From: MED-G105 sp039814575
Lineage (GTDB): Bacteria > Pseudomonadota > Alphaproteobacteria > Caulobacterales > Parvularculaceae
Reading direction: 5' to 3'
Assembly (NCBI GenBank): GCA_039814575.1
Contig: JBCCAY010000003.1
Span: 1-64,000 of the forward strand
DNA length: 64,000 nt
In this document: one piece after another, positions 51,948-60,977 of the stretch
Layout: each line of letters starts with the position of its first letter
Numbering within the stretch: the first letter of the stretch is position 1
Translations under genes and position numbers: made by a program
Notes under the pieces: generated by a model
Told to the model about the DNA's origin: nothing
What the model saw: only the letters and a program-made list of their open reading frames with translations
Databases searched by the model: none

Positions 51948-52826
51948 ATGACCACAACGGCGCACGATCCCTCGAACACCGTCGAAACCGGTCTCGAAGC
52001 AGTCGATACGAGTCCGAAACGGGGCTTTGGTGAGAGGCGTTTCGGCAAGGTGAACTGGCTTGGCCTGCGCACGCTTTACATGAAAGAAGTGCGCCGGTTT
52101 TTGAAGGTCGCGTTTCAGACAGTTTTTGCGCCGCTGATCTCGACGCTCTTGTTTCTGTTCGTTTTCATGCAGGCGTTCGGGTCGATGCGCGCGCCAGTGA
52201 ACGGCGTTCCCTATATCGAGTTCCTGGCGCCGGGGCTCGTGATGATGACGATCCTCACCAACGCCTTCGCCAATTCCTCTTCATCATTAATCATCGGTAA
52301 GGTTCAGGGCTCGATCGTCGATGTTCTGACGCCGCCATTGTCCGCCGCCGAGTTGACCGCCGCTTTTGTAGTGGGCGCGGCGACCCGCGGCGTCATGGTC
52401 GGCGCGGCGACGGCGATGACCAGCGCCGCGTTCATGGCGTTCTCCGATACGCCGATGCAGATCGCGAATTTGGGGGTAATTTTGTATTTCGCCCTCGCTG
52501 CGGCGCTTATGTTCGCCATGCTCGGCGTTCTTGGCGGCGTTTGGGCGGAGAAATTCGACCAATTGGCGGCGATGCAGAACTTCGTCATTACGCCGCTGAC
52601 GTTTTTATCGGGCACATTCTACGCCATCTCGAGCTTGTCGGAGCCGTTCGTGACGCTGTCTCGCGCCAATCCGGTGTTTTACCTCATTGATGGGTTTCGG
52701 TCCGGCTTCACCGGCGTTTCTGAGGCGCCGTTTGCGCTCGCGTTTGTCGTGACCCTCGGGCTCGACATAATCTTGTTGCTTGTCTGTTATCGCGTGTTCA
52801 AAGCGGGCTGGCGTCTAAAGCCTTAG
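51948..52826 (+). CDS. ABC-2-type transporter permease
   Basis: About 292 residues from ATG 51948 (a start at 51852 is possible). Six hydrophobic segments, starting LKVAFQTVFAPLISTLLFLFVF, and the ABC-2 signature region ITPLTFLSGTFYAISSLSEPF are present. It would form the membrane half of an exporter, perhaps for a polysaccharide, drug or lipid. No ATPase gene is adjacent, so the partner must be elsewhere. Confidence 0.83.
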   Translation: MTTTAHDPSNTVETGLEAVDTSPKRGFGERRFGKVNWLGLRTLYMKEVRRFLKVAFQTVFAPLISTLLFLFVFMQAFGSMRAPVNGVPYIEFLAPGLVMMTILTNAFANSSSSLIIGKVQGSIVDVLTPPLSAAELTAAFVVGAATRGVMVGAATAMTSAAFMAFSDTPMQIANLGVILYFALAAALMFAMLGVLGGVWAEKFDQLAAMQNFVITPLTFLSGTFYAISSLSEPFVTLSRANPVFYLIDGFRSGFTGVSEAPFALAFVVTLGLDIILLLVCYRVFKAGWRLKP

Positions 52827-52860
52827 TTTTTCACACCATCTTTCGTCTGGAGAAATCATC

Positions 52861-53868
52861 ATGTCGTCAGGGGACGTCTCACTTACGTCTCGGCGCGCAG
52901 CGCCGGCCGGCGCTAGTGGCGACGATATTATCTTGCCGTTTCAAGTGGGCGACACGGCGGTGCGCGGCCGCGTCGTTCGGCTCGGTCCGGCGATCGATCA
53001 GATTTTGTCCGCCCATGGTTTTTATGATCCCCTTTCTGAGCTTGTCGCGGAGGCGGCGACATTGGTGTCGGCGATGGGCGCGGCCCTAAAATTCGACGGC
53101 AAATTGATCTTACAGTTGCAAGGCGACGGGCCGGTGCCGCTGGTCGTCGCCGATTACACCGCCGGTGGCGGGTTGCGCGCAATGGCGAGTTCGAGTGACG
53201 GTTCCTTAGGCAGTGGGGACAGCGGCGATGCAAGGGACAGCGCCGCGAAACCAGATCTGAAAGATCTCGTGGGCGCGAAAAGCCACATGATGCTAACGGT
53301 CGACCAGGGCCCTGACATGGACCGATATCAAGGCGTGACGCCGCTCGATGGCGCGCGCCTTGAAGAAGCGGCTGTCGCTTATTTCGATCAGTCGGAACAA
53401 ATTCCGTCTGCGGTGCGTTTGGCGGTGGGACGTTTGTCGCGTCCCGGTCAGCCGCCGCAATGGCGCGCCGGCGGCGTTCTGGCGCAATTCGTGCCGGCTG
53501 AAGGCGGCGAGCGCGAACGCGGCGAGGCCATTTTGCAATCCGAAGGCGACCGCGAAACTTGGGCGCGGGCGGAAGCCTTTTTGTCGACGATCCAGGCGGA
53601 CGAATTACTCGACCCCGACTTATCGCCGGAAAGCCTATTGTATCGTCTCTTCCACGAAGACGGCGTTCGGGTGTTCGACGCATCGCCCGTGCGCGCGCAT
53701 TGCACGTGCAACCCGGATAAAATCAGGGCCGTACTGTCCCGCTATACCGCCGAGGATCTGGCCGATATGGTGGAGGACGGCGCCATTCGCGTAACCTGTG
53801 AGTTCTGTCGTAAGACCTTTGCGTTCGACAAGGATACGCTTGAACTTCAGAATGCGGAAAGCGAATGA
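52861..53868 (+). CDS. hslO: Redox-regulated holdase chaperone Hsp33
   Basis: A 335-residue protein, longer than the 292 of E. coli. The C-terminal zinc/redox switch is intact: C281/C283 (CTC) and C313/C316 (CEFC). Oxidation frees zinc and exposes the substrate-binding surface. The extra length includes a Ser/Gly/Asp-rich insertion at about 110-132 and an N-terminal extension. It begins 34 nt after the permease gene on the same strand. Confidence 0.93.
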   Translation: MSSGDVSLTSRRAAPAGASGDDIILPFQVGDTAVRGRVVRLGPAIDQILSAHGFYDPLSELVAEAATLVSAMGAALKFDGKLILQLQGDGPVPLVVADYTAGGGLRAMASSSDGSLGSGDSGDARDSAAKPDLKDLVGAKSHMMLTVDQGPDMDRYQGVTPLDGARLEEAAVAYFDQSEQIPSAVRLAVGRLSRPGQPPQWRAGGVLAQFVPAEGGERERGEAILQSEGDRETWARAEAFLSTIQADELLDPDLSPESLLYRLFHEDGVRVFDASPVRAHCTCNPDKIRAVLSRYTAEDLADMVEDGAIRVTCEFCRKTFAFDKDTLELQNAESE

Positions 53869-53900
53869 TACGCTGATCCTAACGTCTGTCGCGTCGTCAA

Positions 53901-54713
53901 TTGAAGGTGTCGCCCTTGAAGAAAAAAGAATTCAACCGCCATCTAAAAGACCTGGAGTTCGAACTTGCGAAGCTCCAGGAAACCGTTCAGCGCAAAGGGC
54001 TGAAAGTCGCGATCCTCTTTGAGGGGCGCGACGCGGCCGGCAAGGGCGGTCTCATTAAGACCATCATGCGCCGCATGAACCCGCGGATTTGGCGCGTCGT
54101 CGCTTTGCCGAAGCCCTCCGATCGCGAACAAACCCAATGGTATTTTCAGCGCTATGTCGCGCATTTGCCAGCGGCCGGCGAAGTCGTTCTTTTCGATCGG
54201 TCTTGGTATAACCGCGCTGTCGTTGAGCCGGTGATGGGGTTTTGCTCTGACGATCAGTATGATGCGTTTATGCGGGAGGTTCCGCAGTTTGAGCGGGCGC
54301 TCGTTGATTCTGGCGTTTTACTGCTGAAGTACTGGCTGACCGTTTCGGCGGATGAACAGGAAGATCGGTTTGAAGATCGCGCCTCCGATCCGCGCAAACG
54401 TTGGAAGCTCTCGCCGATTGATCTGGAGGGGCGGCGACGTTGGGCGGAGTTCGCCGTCTATCGTGACCGGATGCTTGATAAGACCCATACAGAACATGCA
54501 CCCTGGCGTGTCGTCGTCGCCGACGACAAAGAACGCGCGCGTTTGAATTGCATCCGTTCGATCCTCGATGTCGTTCCTTATGAGTTCAATAAGGAGGCGT
54601 TCGAGCCCATCAAGCTGCCGCCTCGGCAAACCGCGAATGAGGCCGGGTACACGCCGACGGGCGTTGAAGAGACGCTGCGTATTGAAGAGCATTATGATGA
54701 TAACAAGGCGTAA
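53901..54713 (+). CDS. ppk2: Polyphosphate kinase 2
   Basis: Up to 270 residues; starts TTG 53901, GTG 53907 or TTG 53916, the last having AAGGTG well placed. Walker A is FEGRDAAGKGG (40-50) and Walker B is FDRSWYNRAVVEP (98-110). Class I PPK2 enzymes use polyphosphate to phosphorylate ADP or GDP (reversibly). The gene follows hslO by 32 nt, so polyphosphate chemistry and protein protection may be co-expressed. Confidence 0.92.
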   Translation: MKVSPLKKKEFNRHLKDLEFELAKLQETVQRKGLKVAILFEGRDAAGKGGLIKTIMRRMNPRIWRVVALPKPSDREQTQWYFQRYVAHLPAAGEVVLFDRSWYNRAVVEPVMGFCSDDQYDAFMREVPQFERALVDSGVLLLKYWLTVSADEQEDRFEDRASDPRKRWKLSPIDLEGRRRWAEFAVYRDRMLDKTHTEHAPWRVVVADDKERARLNCIRSILDVVPYEFNKEAFEPIKLPPRQTANEAGYTPTGVEETLRIEEHYDDNKA

Positions 54714-54804
54714 GCGATGACAGGCGTCGCGTTTGGCGCCAAAGAGGGTTTAGAAAGACAGTTGGGTTGCACTCATCGGTCCGACGTTCCGGGGGACGTA
54801 ACGC

Positions 54805-55428
54805 GTGATTGATTTTTCTGCGTTTGATCAAGCCGATGTGCGCACCGCGCCGTTTCGGTTTTTGACCGCGAACGGCGTTTTGACCCGCGAAGCGGCGGCG
54901 GATGTGCGTCGCGACTATCCGGCGATTTCGAAGTCGGGATACCTGCCCCTGTCAAAGCTTGAGGCGAAAGGCGCATTCGCCGACTTAATAGCGGACCTGC
55001 GGTCTGCTCAGTTGGCGGAGGTTCTCTCAGAGAAGCTCGCCCTCGATTTGCTCGATAAGCCGCGCATGATCACGGTTCGACGCCTGTCGAAAATTGGCGA
55101 CGGCCGCATTCACAATGATTCAGAGTCAAAAATCTGCACTATGCTGATTTATCTGAATGATGACTGGAATGTTGCGGAAGGCGGCGCCATTCGCGCCCTT
55201 AACGGCGCTGATAATATGGACGATTACGCCCTGGAAGTGCCGCCGCTCGCCGGCAATGTGTTCGCATTTGCGCGTTCTGAGACGAGCTGGCATGGCCATC
55301 CGCCTTTTGCTGGCGAGCGCTATGTTATCCAAACGACGTTTTTGACCTCGCAAGAAGAGCTCGACCGAAAAGAAAATCGCGGCGGGCTACAGCTCTTATT
55401 GAAGAAGGTGAACCCGTTTTCGCGGTGA
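54805..55428 (+). CDS. 2-oxoglutarate/Fe(II)-dependent oxygenase
   Basis: A 207-residue protein starting at GTG 54805. The 2-His-1-carboxylate iron site is visible as H103-x-D105 (HNDSE) and H163 (SWHGH), with Arg172 (GERYVIQ) for 2-oxoglutarate. It resembles short prolyl-4-hydroxylase-type oxygenases found next to surface glycan genes. Substrate unknown. It is 91 nt after ppk2 and convergent with the FkbM gene. Confidence 0.83.
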   Translation: MIDFSAFDQADVRTAPFRFLTANGVLTREAAADVRRDYPAISKSGYLPLSKLEAKGAFADLIADLRSAQLAEVLSEKLALDLLDKPRMITVRRLSKIGDGRIHNDSESKICTMLIYLNDDWNVAEGGAIRALNGADNMDDYALEVPPLAGNVFAFARSETSWHGHPPFAGERYVIQTTFLTSQEELDRKENRGGLQLLLKKVNPFSR

Positions 55429-55445
55429 GGCCTGCCCGGACGGGG

Positions 55446-56348
55446 TCAGCGACGCCTGTCGGTCGGCAATTGATAGATATTGTTTAAGGCGTTTTCCAAA
55501 ACGACCTGGTATCCGAAATCGCGCAGTAGCGTGTCGCATGACGCGTCATGCGATTTCTCGATGATGATCAGCCTGGGAACGGGCGTCTCCGTGCCGGTCC
55601 CCGCCGCGCTTTCAAAGAACGGCTTTAGCGCTTGGTGCTCGTAGCCTTCAATATCGATCTTCATGGCGTCGATGCGCGGGAAACCTGTTTCCTTGATGAT
55701 GGCGTGCAAGCTTTTGCCGTCAACGGTCAGCTGGCTGTCAGCATCGCTGAGTTGGCTCATGCCGCGGCTTTTGGTGTTCACTAAGAAGCCGACGGGGCCG
55801 TCCGTCGCTGTCGCTGCATAGGGCATGATACGGACGGAGTCGCCAGCGTCTGAGAGTGCGAGATTTTCGCTAAGACGCCGGCGCATTTCGTTGGCCGGTT
55901 CGATGCAGGCGGCGCGTAAGGGGTTTCCCGTCGCCCGCGCAACGCTTCTAGCGAAGAGCGTATAAAGACCGACATTGGCGCCGACATCCAAAAAATAAAA
56001 GGTTTCATCTGTGTGCGTGGTGATGGCGTCGGCGAGATGGGCGCGCTCGTCCGCGTCCCAAAACTGCGGCGTTAGATAAACGCGTTTCTCGCAAATATTG
56101 TCGTGGGGGTGGAGGCGCGCGCGCGCCGTTCCGAAAACCGTTACGTCAAAGGCGCGGTTTGACCGCCCGCCCGCAGGTCCGAGAAGCGCAGAGGCGATTT
56201 TTCGCCCCATATAGCCTTTCGGCAAGGCCCGAGCAGCGGCGCGAACGGCGTTCTGGAAAGGCGTTGGCGCAAACGCGCCGAAGGGTGCAATCGCTGCTGT
56301 TTCTGCGGCTGTATCGGCGCCTGTGTAGGCGGAAGGGGGCTCGGTCAC
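55446..56348 (-). CDS. FkbM-family SAM-dependent methyltransferase
   Basis: A 300-residue protein with the SAM site FYFLDVGANVGLYTLFARS and the family's second block DAMKIDIEGYEHQALKPFF. FkbM methyltransferases O-methylate sugars or secondary metabolites. Its start overlaps the stop of the upstream GT2 gene by 4 nt, so methylation of the glycan made by that enzyme is likely. Confidence 0.87.
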   Translation of the reverse strand: MTEPPSAYTGADTAAETAAIAPFGAFAPTPFQNAVRAAARALPKGYMGRKIASALLGPAGGRSNRAFDVTVFGTARARLHPHDNICEKRVYLTPQFWDADERAHLADAITTHTDETFYFLDVGANVGLYTLFARSVARATGNPLRAACIEPANEMRRRLSENLALSDAGDSVRIMPYAATATDGPVGFLVNTKSRGMSQLSDADSQLTVDGKSLHAIIKETGFPRIDAMKIDIEGYEHQALKPFFESAAGTGTETPVPRLIIIEKSHDASCDTLLRDFGYQVVLENALNNIYQLPTDRRR

Positions 56349-57157
56349 GCGGGCTTTTCCACGCTCCGCTCTTCGCGCTTGCGGATCTCATACATTTTAA
56401 CGTCGACGAGCCAACGCCGGAACGACGTCATCAAGGCGTACGCGAAACCGTAGACGCCGCCGCGAAAGAGGCCCTCGAAAAGATAGCGACGCATGAAGTA
56501 GATCGGCAGTCCAAAGATGATCCGCAAAATGATAACGCCGGTGGGGCGCGGTTTTGCGGTCTCCGCCCGGTCGGTGCTGTATTTGTTGAGCTTCGTCATC
56601 AAATGGTGGGCGTCGCCGAGGGCGTAGTGGTTGATCGGCTCTTTGAATTTGCCGAGCTGCATGCCGGGCGGGATGACGAACTGGTCCCAGAAGAGGTCCG
56701 CCGGCATCCGAATTTTGCGTTTGTCGTAGAATTTTGTGCGGCGTTGTAGGCCGAACTCGAGCCAGGGCTCGCCGATCGGCGGCATCACTGCCATTGGCGT
56801 CTTATATACCGGAAAGGGCGGCTCGCCGTTTTTGAAGAGACCGCGGATTTCTTCGGCGAGAGCCGGCGTCACGATCTCGTCGGCGTCGAGATCGAGGAGC
56901 CAATTATTCTCGCAAATCTCTTCCGCGACGCGTTTTTGGTGGCCATAGCCGACCCATTCTTGGCGAACGATCTTAGCGCCCGCGGCTTCGGCGAGAGCGA
57001 TGGTGTCGTCGGTGGAGCCGGAATCGATCACCACCACTTCGCGCACCACTTGCAGGGCGGCTTTCACCACCTCCGCCACCAAACGGGCTTCGTTTTTGGT
57101 GCGAATATAAGCTGAGATCGGCGGCTTTTCGGGGTTGGTCATGGCGGGAAGGGTCAC
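56345..57157 (-). CDS. Glycosyltransferase family 2, WaaE/KdtX-like
   Basis: A 270-residue GT-A enzyme: ISAYIRTKNEARLV, VVIDSGSTDDTIALAEAAGA, WVGYGHQKR and WLLDLDADEIVTP (metal-binding DAD). This is the WaaE-like group that adds sugars to LPS core or lipid-linked oligosaccharides. A C-terminal hydrophobic/amphipathic part (FMRRYLFEGLFRGGVYGFAY) suggests membrane association. ATG 57157 or 57142. Coupled to the FkbM gene. Confidence 0.87.
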   Translation of the reverse strand: MTLPAMTNPEKPPISAYIRTKNEARLVAEVVKAALQVVREVVVIDSGSTDDTIALAEAAGAKIVRQEWVGYGHQKRVAEEICENNWLLDLDADEIVTPALAEEIRGLFKNGEPPFPVYKTPMAVMPPIGEPWLEFGLQRRTKFYDKRKIRMPADLFWDQFVIPPGMQLGKFKEPINHYALGDAHHLMTKLNKYSTDRAETAKPRPTGVIILRIIFGLPIYFMRRYLFEGLFRGGVYGFAYALMTSFRRWLVDVKMYEIRKREERSVEKPA

Positions 57158-57357
57158 TTAAAGGCGGGATTGAAAAACGTGGCCGGACCCTAACGAGTTT
57201 TGCGCAAAAGTGGAGCGGCGATTTTGAACGGCCTGTGAAGGCTCTACTTTACCGGCCTCTTTGCCAGGTGAGCGATAAAACGGTCGCTATCAGCGACGGA
57301 ATGAGCCGTGTCGTGCGTTCAACGATCGGCAAGGGGCTTTTTGAGGAGTGATGCGAC

Positions 57358-57744
57358 ATGAAATCCGTTGCGAAATTTGGACTCTTTGCAACGCTGGGCA
57401 TCGGCGCGGCGTGTGCGACGTCGTCGGCGAACGCCGCGAACTGGCGACTTGATCCGGCCCGTTGCCCCGACCTTGTGGAAGATCGGCTCGACCGCCGTGA
57501 AAGCCGGCGCGACGAACGCGTTGATCGCGGCCCGCGCGACCGGGCGGAGGATCGCCGCGATCGGCGCGAAAGTCGCCGCGATGAGCGCGTGACGGTATGC
57601 CCAGCGAGCGCCTGGGTGCGGGACGGTCCGCGGAGCCGGCGCACGGCGCGACCAGCGCGCGCCGTCGTCTATTATGACGGCCCCGGCCGGCGGTATTACC
57701 GGTATGGCCCCAATAAAAACCGGGTGACCGTGGTCGTTCGATAG
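57358..57744 (+). CDS. Exported Arg/Asp/Glu-rich repeat protein, unknown function
   Basis: A 128-residue protein with GAGGAG before ATG 57358 and a signal peptide (1-26, ending SANAA). The middle is a highly charged repeat (RRESRRDERVDRGPRDR and a second RRDRRESRRDERV), encoded by a partly repeated DNA block. The tail is Tyr/Arg-rich (YYDGPGRRYYRYGPN). Probably periplasmic or envelope-bound; no family recognised. Confidence 0.6.
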   Translation: MKSVAKFGLFATLGIGAACATSSANAANWRLDPARCPDLVEDRLDRRESRRDERVDRGPRDRAEDRRDRRESRRDERVTVCPASAWVRDGPRSRRTARPARAVVYYDGPGRRYYRYGPNKNRVTVVVR

Positions 57745-57865
57745 GCGTCTACCCCGGCGCAGCCGGTAGGTCTTTATGGTTGTCTCTTGCGACATGACCC
57801 ATCGGCGAGACTGGGGTGAGACTGGTTTCGAGCGGTGTTGCTTTAAAGGTGTTGCGGGGGCGGCC

Positions 57866-58663
57866 CTACCGCCTGCGTCGTCCGCCCGTTGGGCGTTGCC
57901 CTTCTTGTTGTCCCGCGGGCGGACCGCGTCGTTCCCCGGCGCCGTCGCGGCCGCCGCGCCGATCGGCCGGGGGCTCGTAGGGCGCAAGCGTCAATTCTTC
58001 GAACCCTTCCGCAAAGGCTTCCGCCGCGACGACATCTGCGGGATCGAGATCGCCTTTAAGTCCGGCGACCATTGTCCGCGGTAGGGGGCCGAAGCCATAC
58101 AAGTCCGCTTCGGGGTTGCTCTCATAAGAAAGCGCCCAGGCGAGGGCGTCGGCGGGGGCGTGGTGTCCGGCGGCGGGCGACGCGAACAGTATGGCCAGTT
58201 TGCGTTGGGCGCGGGCGTTGCCGGCGTGCGCGGCCCGCTTCAACCAGAAAACGCCCTCTTCCTGGAAGAGCGCTTTTTCAACCGGGTCTTCGGTTTCGAT
58301 TGATAGAAGACAATCGCCAAGCTCGTGCTGGGCGGCTTCGAAGCCTTCGCCCATGCCGGCGACAACGCGATAGGCCGGGGCGGCGGCGGCGCAGCCCTTT
58401 TTCTTCAAGGTGGCGCGCGCCTGCGCCAAGACGCGGCCGCCGGCTTGAATGCGCGCGGGCGGGCGTTCTTCGCCGTCAGCGGATGGGCGCGGCGGCCGGG
58501 CGTCTCGTCCGTCGGGTGCGCCGTCGGGTTCTACGCCCTCCGGAGCCGGGATCGGTTCCTCCAATTCAATTGGCGGCGGCGCTTCTTCTTCTGCGGCGTG
58601 CGTTGCTGTGGCGGCGAACACAATGACCAGCATTGACGGGACAAGCGATGGACGATTTTTCAC
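57866..58663 (-). CDS. Exported Sel1-like repeat protein
   Basis: A 265-residue protein with a signal peptide (1-23), a Pro/Glu-rich linker and helical repeats of the Sel1/TPR type at about 105-190 (GFEAAQHELGDCLL, GVFWLKRAAHAGNARAQRKL). The C-terminus is low-complexity (Gly/Arg/Pro/Gln). Likely a periplasmic adaptor; partner unknown. It converges with the Arg/Asp-rich gene, 121 bp between the stops. Confidence 0.6.
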   Translation of the reverse strand: MKNRPSLVPSMLVIVFAATATHAAEEEAPPPIELEEPIPAPEGVEPDGAPDGRDARPPRPSADGEERPPARIQAGGRVLAQARATLKKKGCAAAAPAYRVVAGMGEGFEAAQHELGDCLLSIETEDPVEKALFQEEGVFWLKRAAHAGNARAQRKLAILFASPAAGHHAPADALAWALSYESNPEADLYGFGPLPRTMVAGLKGDLDPADVVAAEAFAEGFEELTLAPYEPPADRRGGRDGAGERRGPPAGQQEGQRPTGGRRRR

Positions 58664-58888
58664 GGCCGCTAAAACTCCTGTTGCCTACGCGCCCCGCAGA
58701 GCGATCCTGCAAGCACGCAACTCTTTTCTCTTTGTAACGCAAATCGCGTCGTAAATCGGGCGGATGTTCGCGCCTTTGTCCCTACAACGTTCGCCACGCA
58801 AAAATCAGTCTAACGAAATACAAATTTCATCGTATTCTTAATGTTCTCGACGCGCCTTGGCATTAGCGGCATCTGGAACAATGGCGTT

Positions 58889-59098
58889 ATGGAAATGGAA
58901 AAGGACATCGAAAAAGCGGCTCGAACGATCGATGCGGCGATTATTGGCGCGCTTGTTTTTATCATTGTGGCGATCACGGCGTCGCACCATTTCGGCGTGG
59001 GTGTCCTGTCTTTTGCGATCGCTATTATCGCCGGATTAGGCGCTGGTTTTGGGGCCAAGCGCCTAAAACTATCACTGGGTGATTTTCTTCCGTTTTAG
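58889..59098 (+). CDS. Small membrane protein, unknown function
   Basis: A 69-residue open frame (start ATG 58889 or 58895) with a charged N-terminus (EMEKDIEKAARTID) and two hydrophobic segments (AAIIGALVFIIVAITA and GVLSFAIAIIAGLGAGFGA). Convergent with the GDPD gene. No family recognised. Confidence 0.45.
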   Translation: MEMEKDIEKAARTIDAAIIGALVFIIVAITASHHFGVGVLSFAIAIIAGLGAGFGAKRLKLSLGDFLPF

Positions 59099-59148
59099 CC
59101 GAAATGCCGTCGGCGCTTTGGTGCGGCGTCAGCGACGCGTTCTATACG

Positions 59149-60243
59149 TTACGGGTTTGCACCCGCCAGTGCATCGCGCGCGGCGGTCGCTGTATCGGGA
59201 AAATCCACGAACACGCCGTCGACGCCGAGCTGCATGAAGGCGGCGAGTTCCTCGTCCGCGGTTCCGAGATAAGGCGCGTCGTCGCGGAACGTCCAAGCGT
59301 GCACGAAGAGCCCTGCGCCATGGGCGGCGCCGATGAGCCCCGTCGATGCGCCGTTGGCGTCGATAAGAAGCGACTTCGCCGGGCCGATCCCGTCGGCGTA
59401 TTCGGCGATCGCGGCGAGGGCGGCGGCGTCTGTCTCCAATGTGTCCGCGTCGAGCAATTGCACGAGCGCGGCCGGCGTTTTCTCGCGTAAGCCTTTCAGC
59501 GTTTCCGCATCAAAAGACTGCACGAACAAACGACCATCCGTATAGGTCTCAAGGGCGGCCAAAAACGGGCCTTCGAAGTCGAGATCGATCGATGCGAAAT
59601 AGCGCGGGTGTTTCAGCTCTGGGTAAACGCTAATGGCGCGCCCTGTCTCTTGAGCTTTGACCGACGCTAGGACCAAAATCTCGCCCAAGGTCGGTACGTC
59701 GAATTGATCGTCAAACTCCTGCGAACGCGCTGCGCGCGATTGCCGCGCTTTCAGCGTTTTCAGTTCCTCTAGGGTGAAATCCTCCACCCACCAATCTTCG
59801 GCGGCCGCGCCGTCTTCGTCGGGGTTAGCACGCTTACGATTAGCGAAACCGGCGATGTCGGCGACGTTCGTCGTTGCGGAGAGCGCGCGCTCATGGCGGG
59901 CGACGAGAACGCCGTCCTTGGTGATGACGAGGTCCGGTTCAATGCTGTCCGCGCCCTGATCGATCGCTAATTCATAGGCGGCGAGGGTGTGTTCCGGCCG
60001 GTAACCGCTGGCGCCGCGATGGGCGATGATGAGCGGCGCGGCGCCGCTCAGCGTCGCCCACTCGAACGCCGGCGCGACGATCTCTTCGGGCTCGGCGTCT
60101 ATGACGGGTGTTTCTTCGGCGATCGGCAAACGGTCGCATCCTGCATTAAGGGCGAGCAATGCGCCCCCGCCAACAACGAGGCGAGCGGCAAGGCGGGCGG
60201 CGATGCGGGCAAGGGCGGAAAACTCACTTCTGAAGCTGCGCAT
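59149..60243 (-). CDS. Exported glycerophosphodiester phosphodiesterase
   Basis: About 364 residues from ATG 60243, preceded by GGAGGGGG. The N-terminus is a signal peptide or lipoprotein-like segment (GALLALNAGC, imperfect lipobox). The GDPD signature is complete: HRGASGYRPEHT, GADSIEPDLVITKDG and RHE. It splits glycerophosphodiesters to glycerol-3-phosphate and alcohol in the periplasm (GlpQ-type). It may serve phosphorus scavenging, though no Pho box is evident. Confidence 0.88.
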   Translation of the reverse strand: MRSFRSEFSALARIAARLAARLVVGGGALLALNAGCDRLPIAEETPVIDAEPEEIVAPAFEWATLSGAAPLIIAHRGASGYRPEHTLAAYELAIDQGADSIEPDLVITKDGVLVARHERALSATTNVADIAGFANRKRANPDEDGAAAEDWWVEDFTLEELKTLKARQSRAARSQEFDDQFDVPTLGEILVLASVKAQETGRAISVYPELKHPRYFASIDLDFEGPFLAALETYTDGRLFVQSFDAETLKGLREKTPAALVQLLDADTLETDAAALAAIAEYADGIGPAKSLLIDANGASTGLIGAAHGAGLFVHAWTFRDDAPYLGTADEELAAFMQLGVDGVFVDFPDTATAARDALAGANP

Positions 60244-60464
60244 GGGCGTTCTGTCCCCCTCCATCTCTCTCGCCGCATTCCCCCAATTGCGATGCGTCGA
60301 GATCACCAAAATATGGATTGGCCGCGCCGTCTCGGCGGGCGCTTATTTACCCCAATTCTGCACACATCCGGCGAAGGAAGGCCAGTCATAGCCGACACGC
60401 CTGAAGGAATTTTAGGCGCTGAGTTGTGAGCGATAAAGCTGACCCGCTGATCGCCAATTGACCG

Positions 60465-60863
60465 ATGCCGGCTTTTTCGGCGAAACAAGCGCTTATGTGC
60501 TGTGACCACGACCCCCAAGACGAAACCTGGCGTCAGATCCGCGATGAACCCCAACAGGTCACCCTCGCCGCTGCGCCGGCTGTCGCGCTAATTCGTTTCT
60601 ATCAGCTAACGCTCAGCCATGTTTTCGCGTTTTTCGGTGTGCGCTGCCGCCATGCGCCGACCTGCTCGGAATATGCGCTGCTGTCGTTCCAGCGGTTCGG
60701 CCTGTGGCGCGGCTTTTGGTTAACGCTGTCACGGCTTTTGCGCTGCCATCCCTTTGGCTCGCATGGGATCGACCCGCCGCCGGACGTCTTGCCGGATCAT
60801 GGCTGGCGGTTTTGGCGGTATGGCGATTGGGCTTGGACGCCGCGCGGCCCCAACGTTGAATGA
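60465..60863 (+). CDS. yidD: Membrane protein insertion efficiency factor YidD
   Basis: Up to 132 residues (ATG 60495 is a likely alternative start). The family core is RFYQLTLSHVFAFFG, CRHAPTCSEYALLSFQRFG, RLLRCHPFGSHGIDPPPD. YidD assists YidC-mediated insertion at the inner membrane. It is usually beside rnpA-yidC; here it stands alone and divergent from the GDPD gene. Confidence 0.88.
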   Translation: MPAFSAKQALMCCDHDPQDETWRQIRDEPQQVTLAAAPAVALIRFYQLTLSHVFAFFGVRCRHAPTCSEYALLSFQRFGLWRGFWLTLSRLLRCHPFGSHGIDPPPDVLPDHGWRFWRYGDWAWTPRGPNVE

Positions 60864-60977
60864 CCAGCCGTGGGATAAAAGCGGCGCGTGAAACGGCAAA
60901 AAGCAAGGCGGTGCCAGAGTGACGCGGCGGGCCTTGAAACCGACGCCCGCTAACCTCTTGTTTACACCCCATGGGCC

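Noticed and set aside
57319..57987. 222-codon minus-strand frame opposite the Arg/Asp-rich gene
   Set aside because: Arg/Pro/Ala-rich composition typical of an antisense shadow in high-GC DNA; the plus-strand frame has a signal peptide and a good ribosome binding site.
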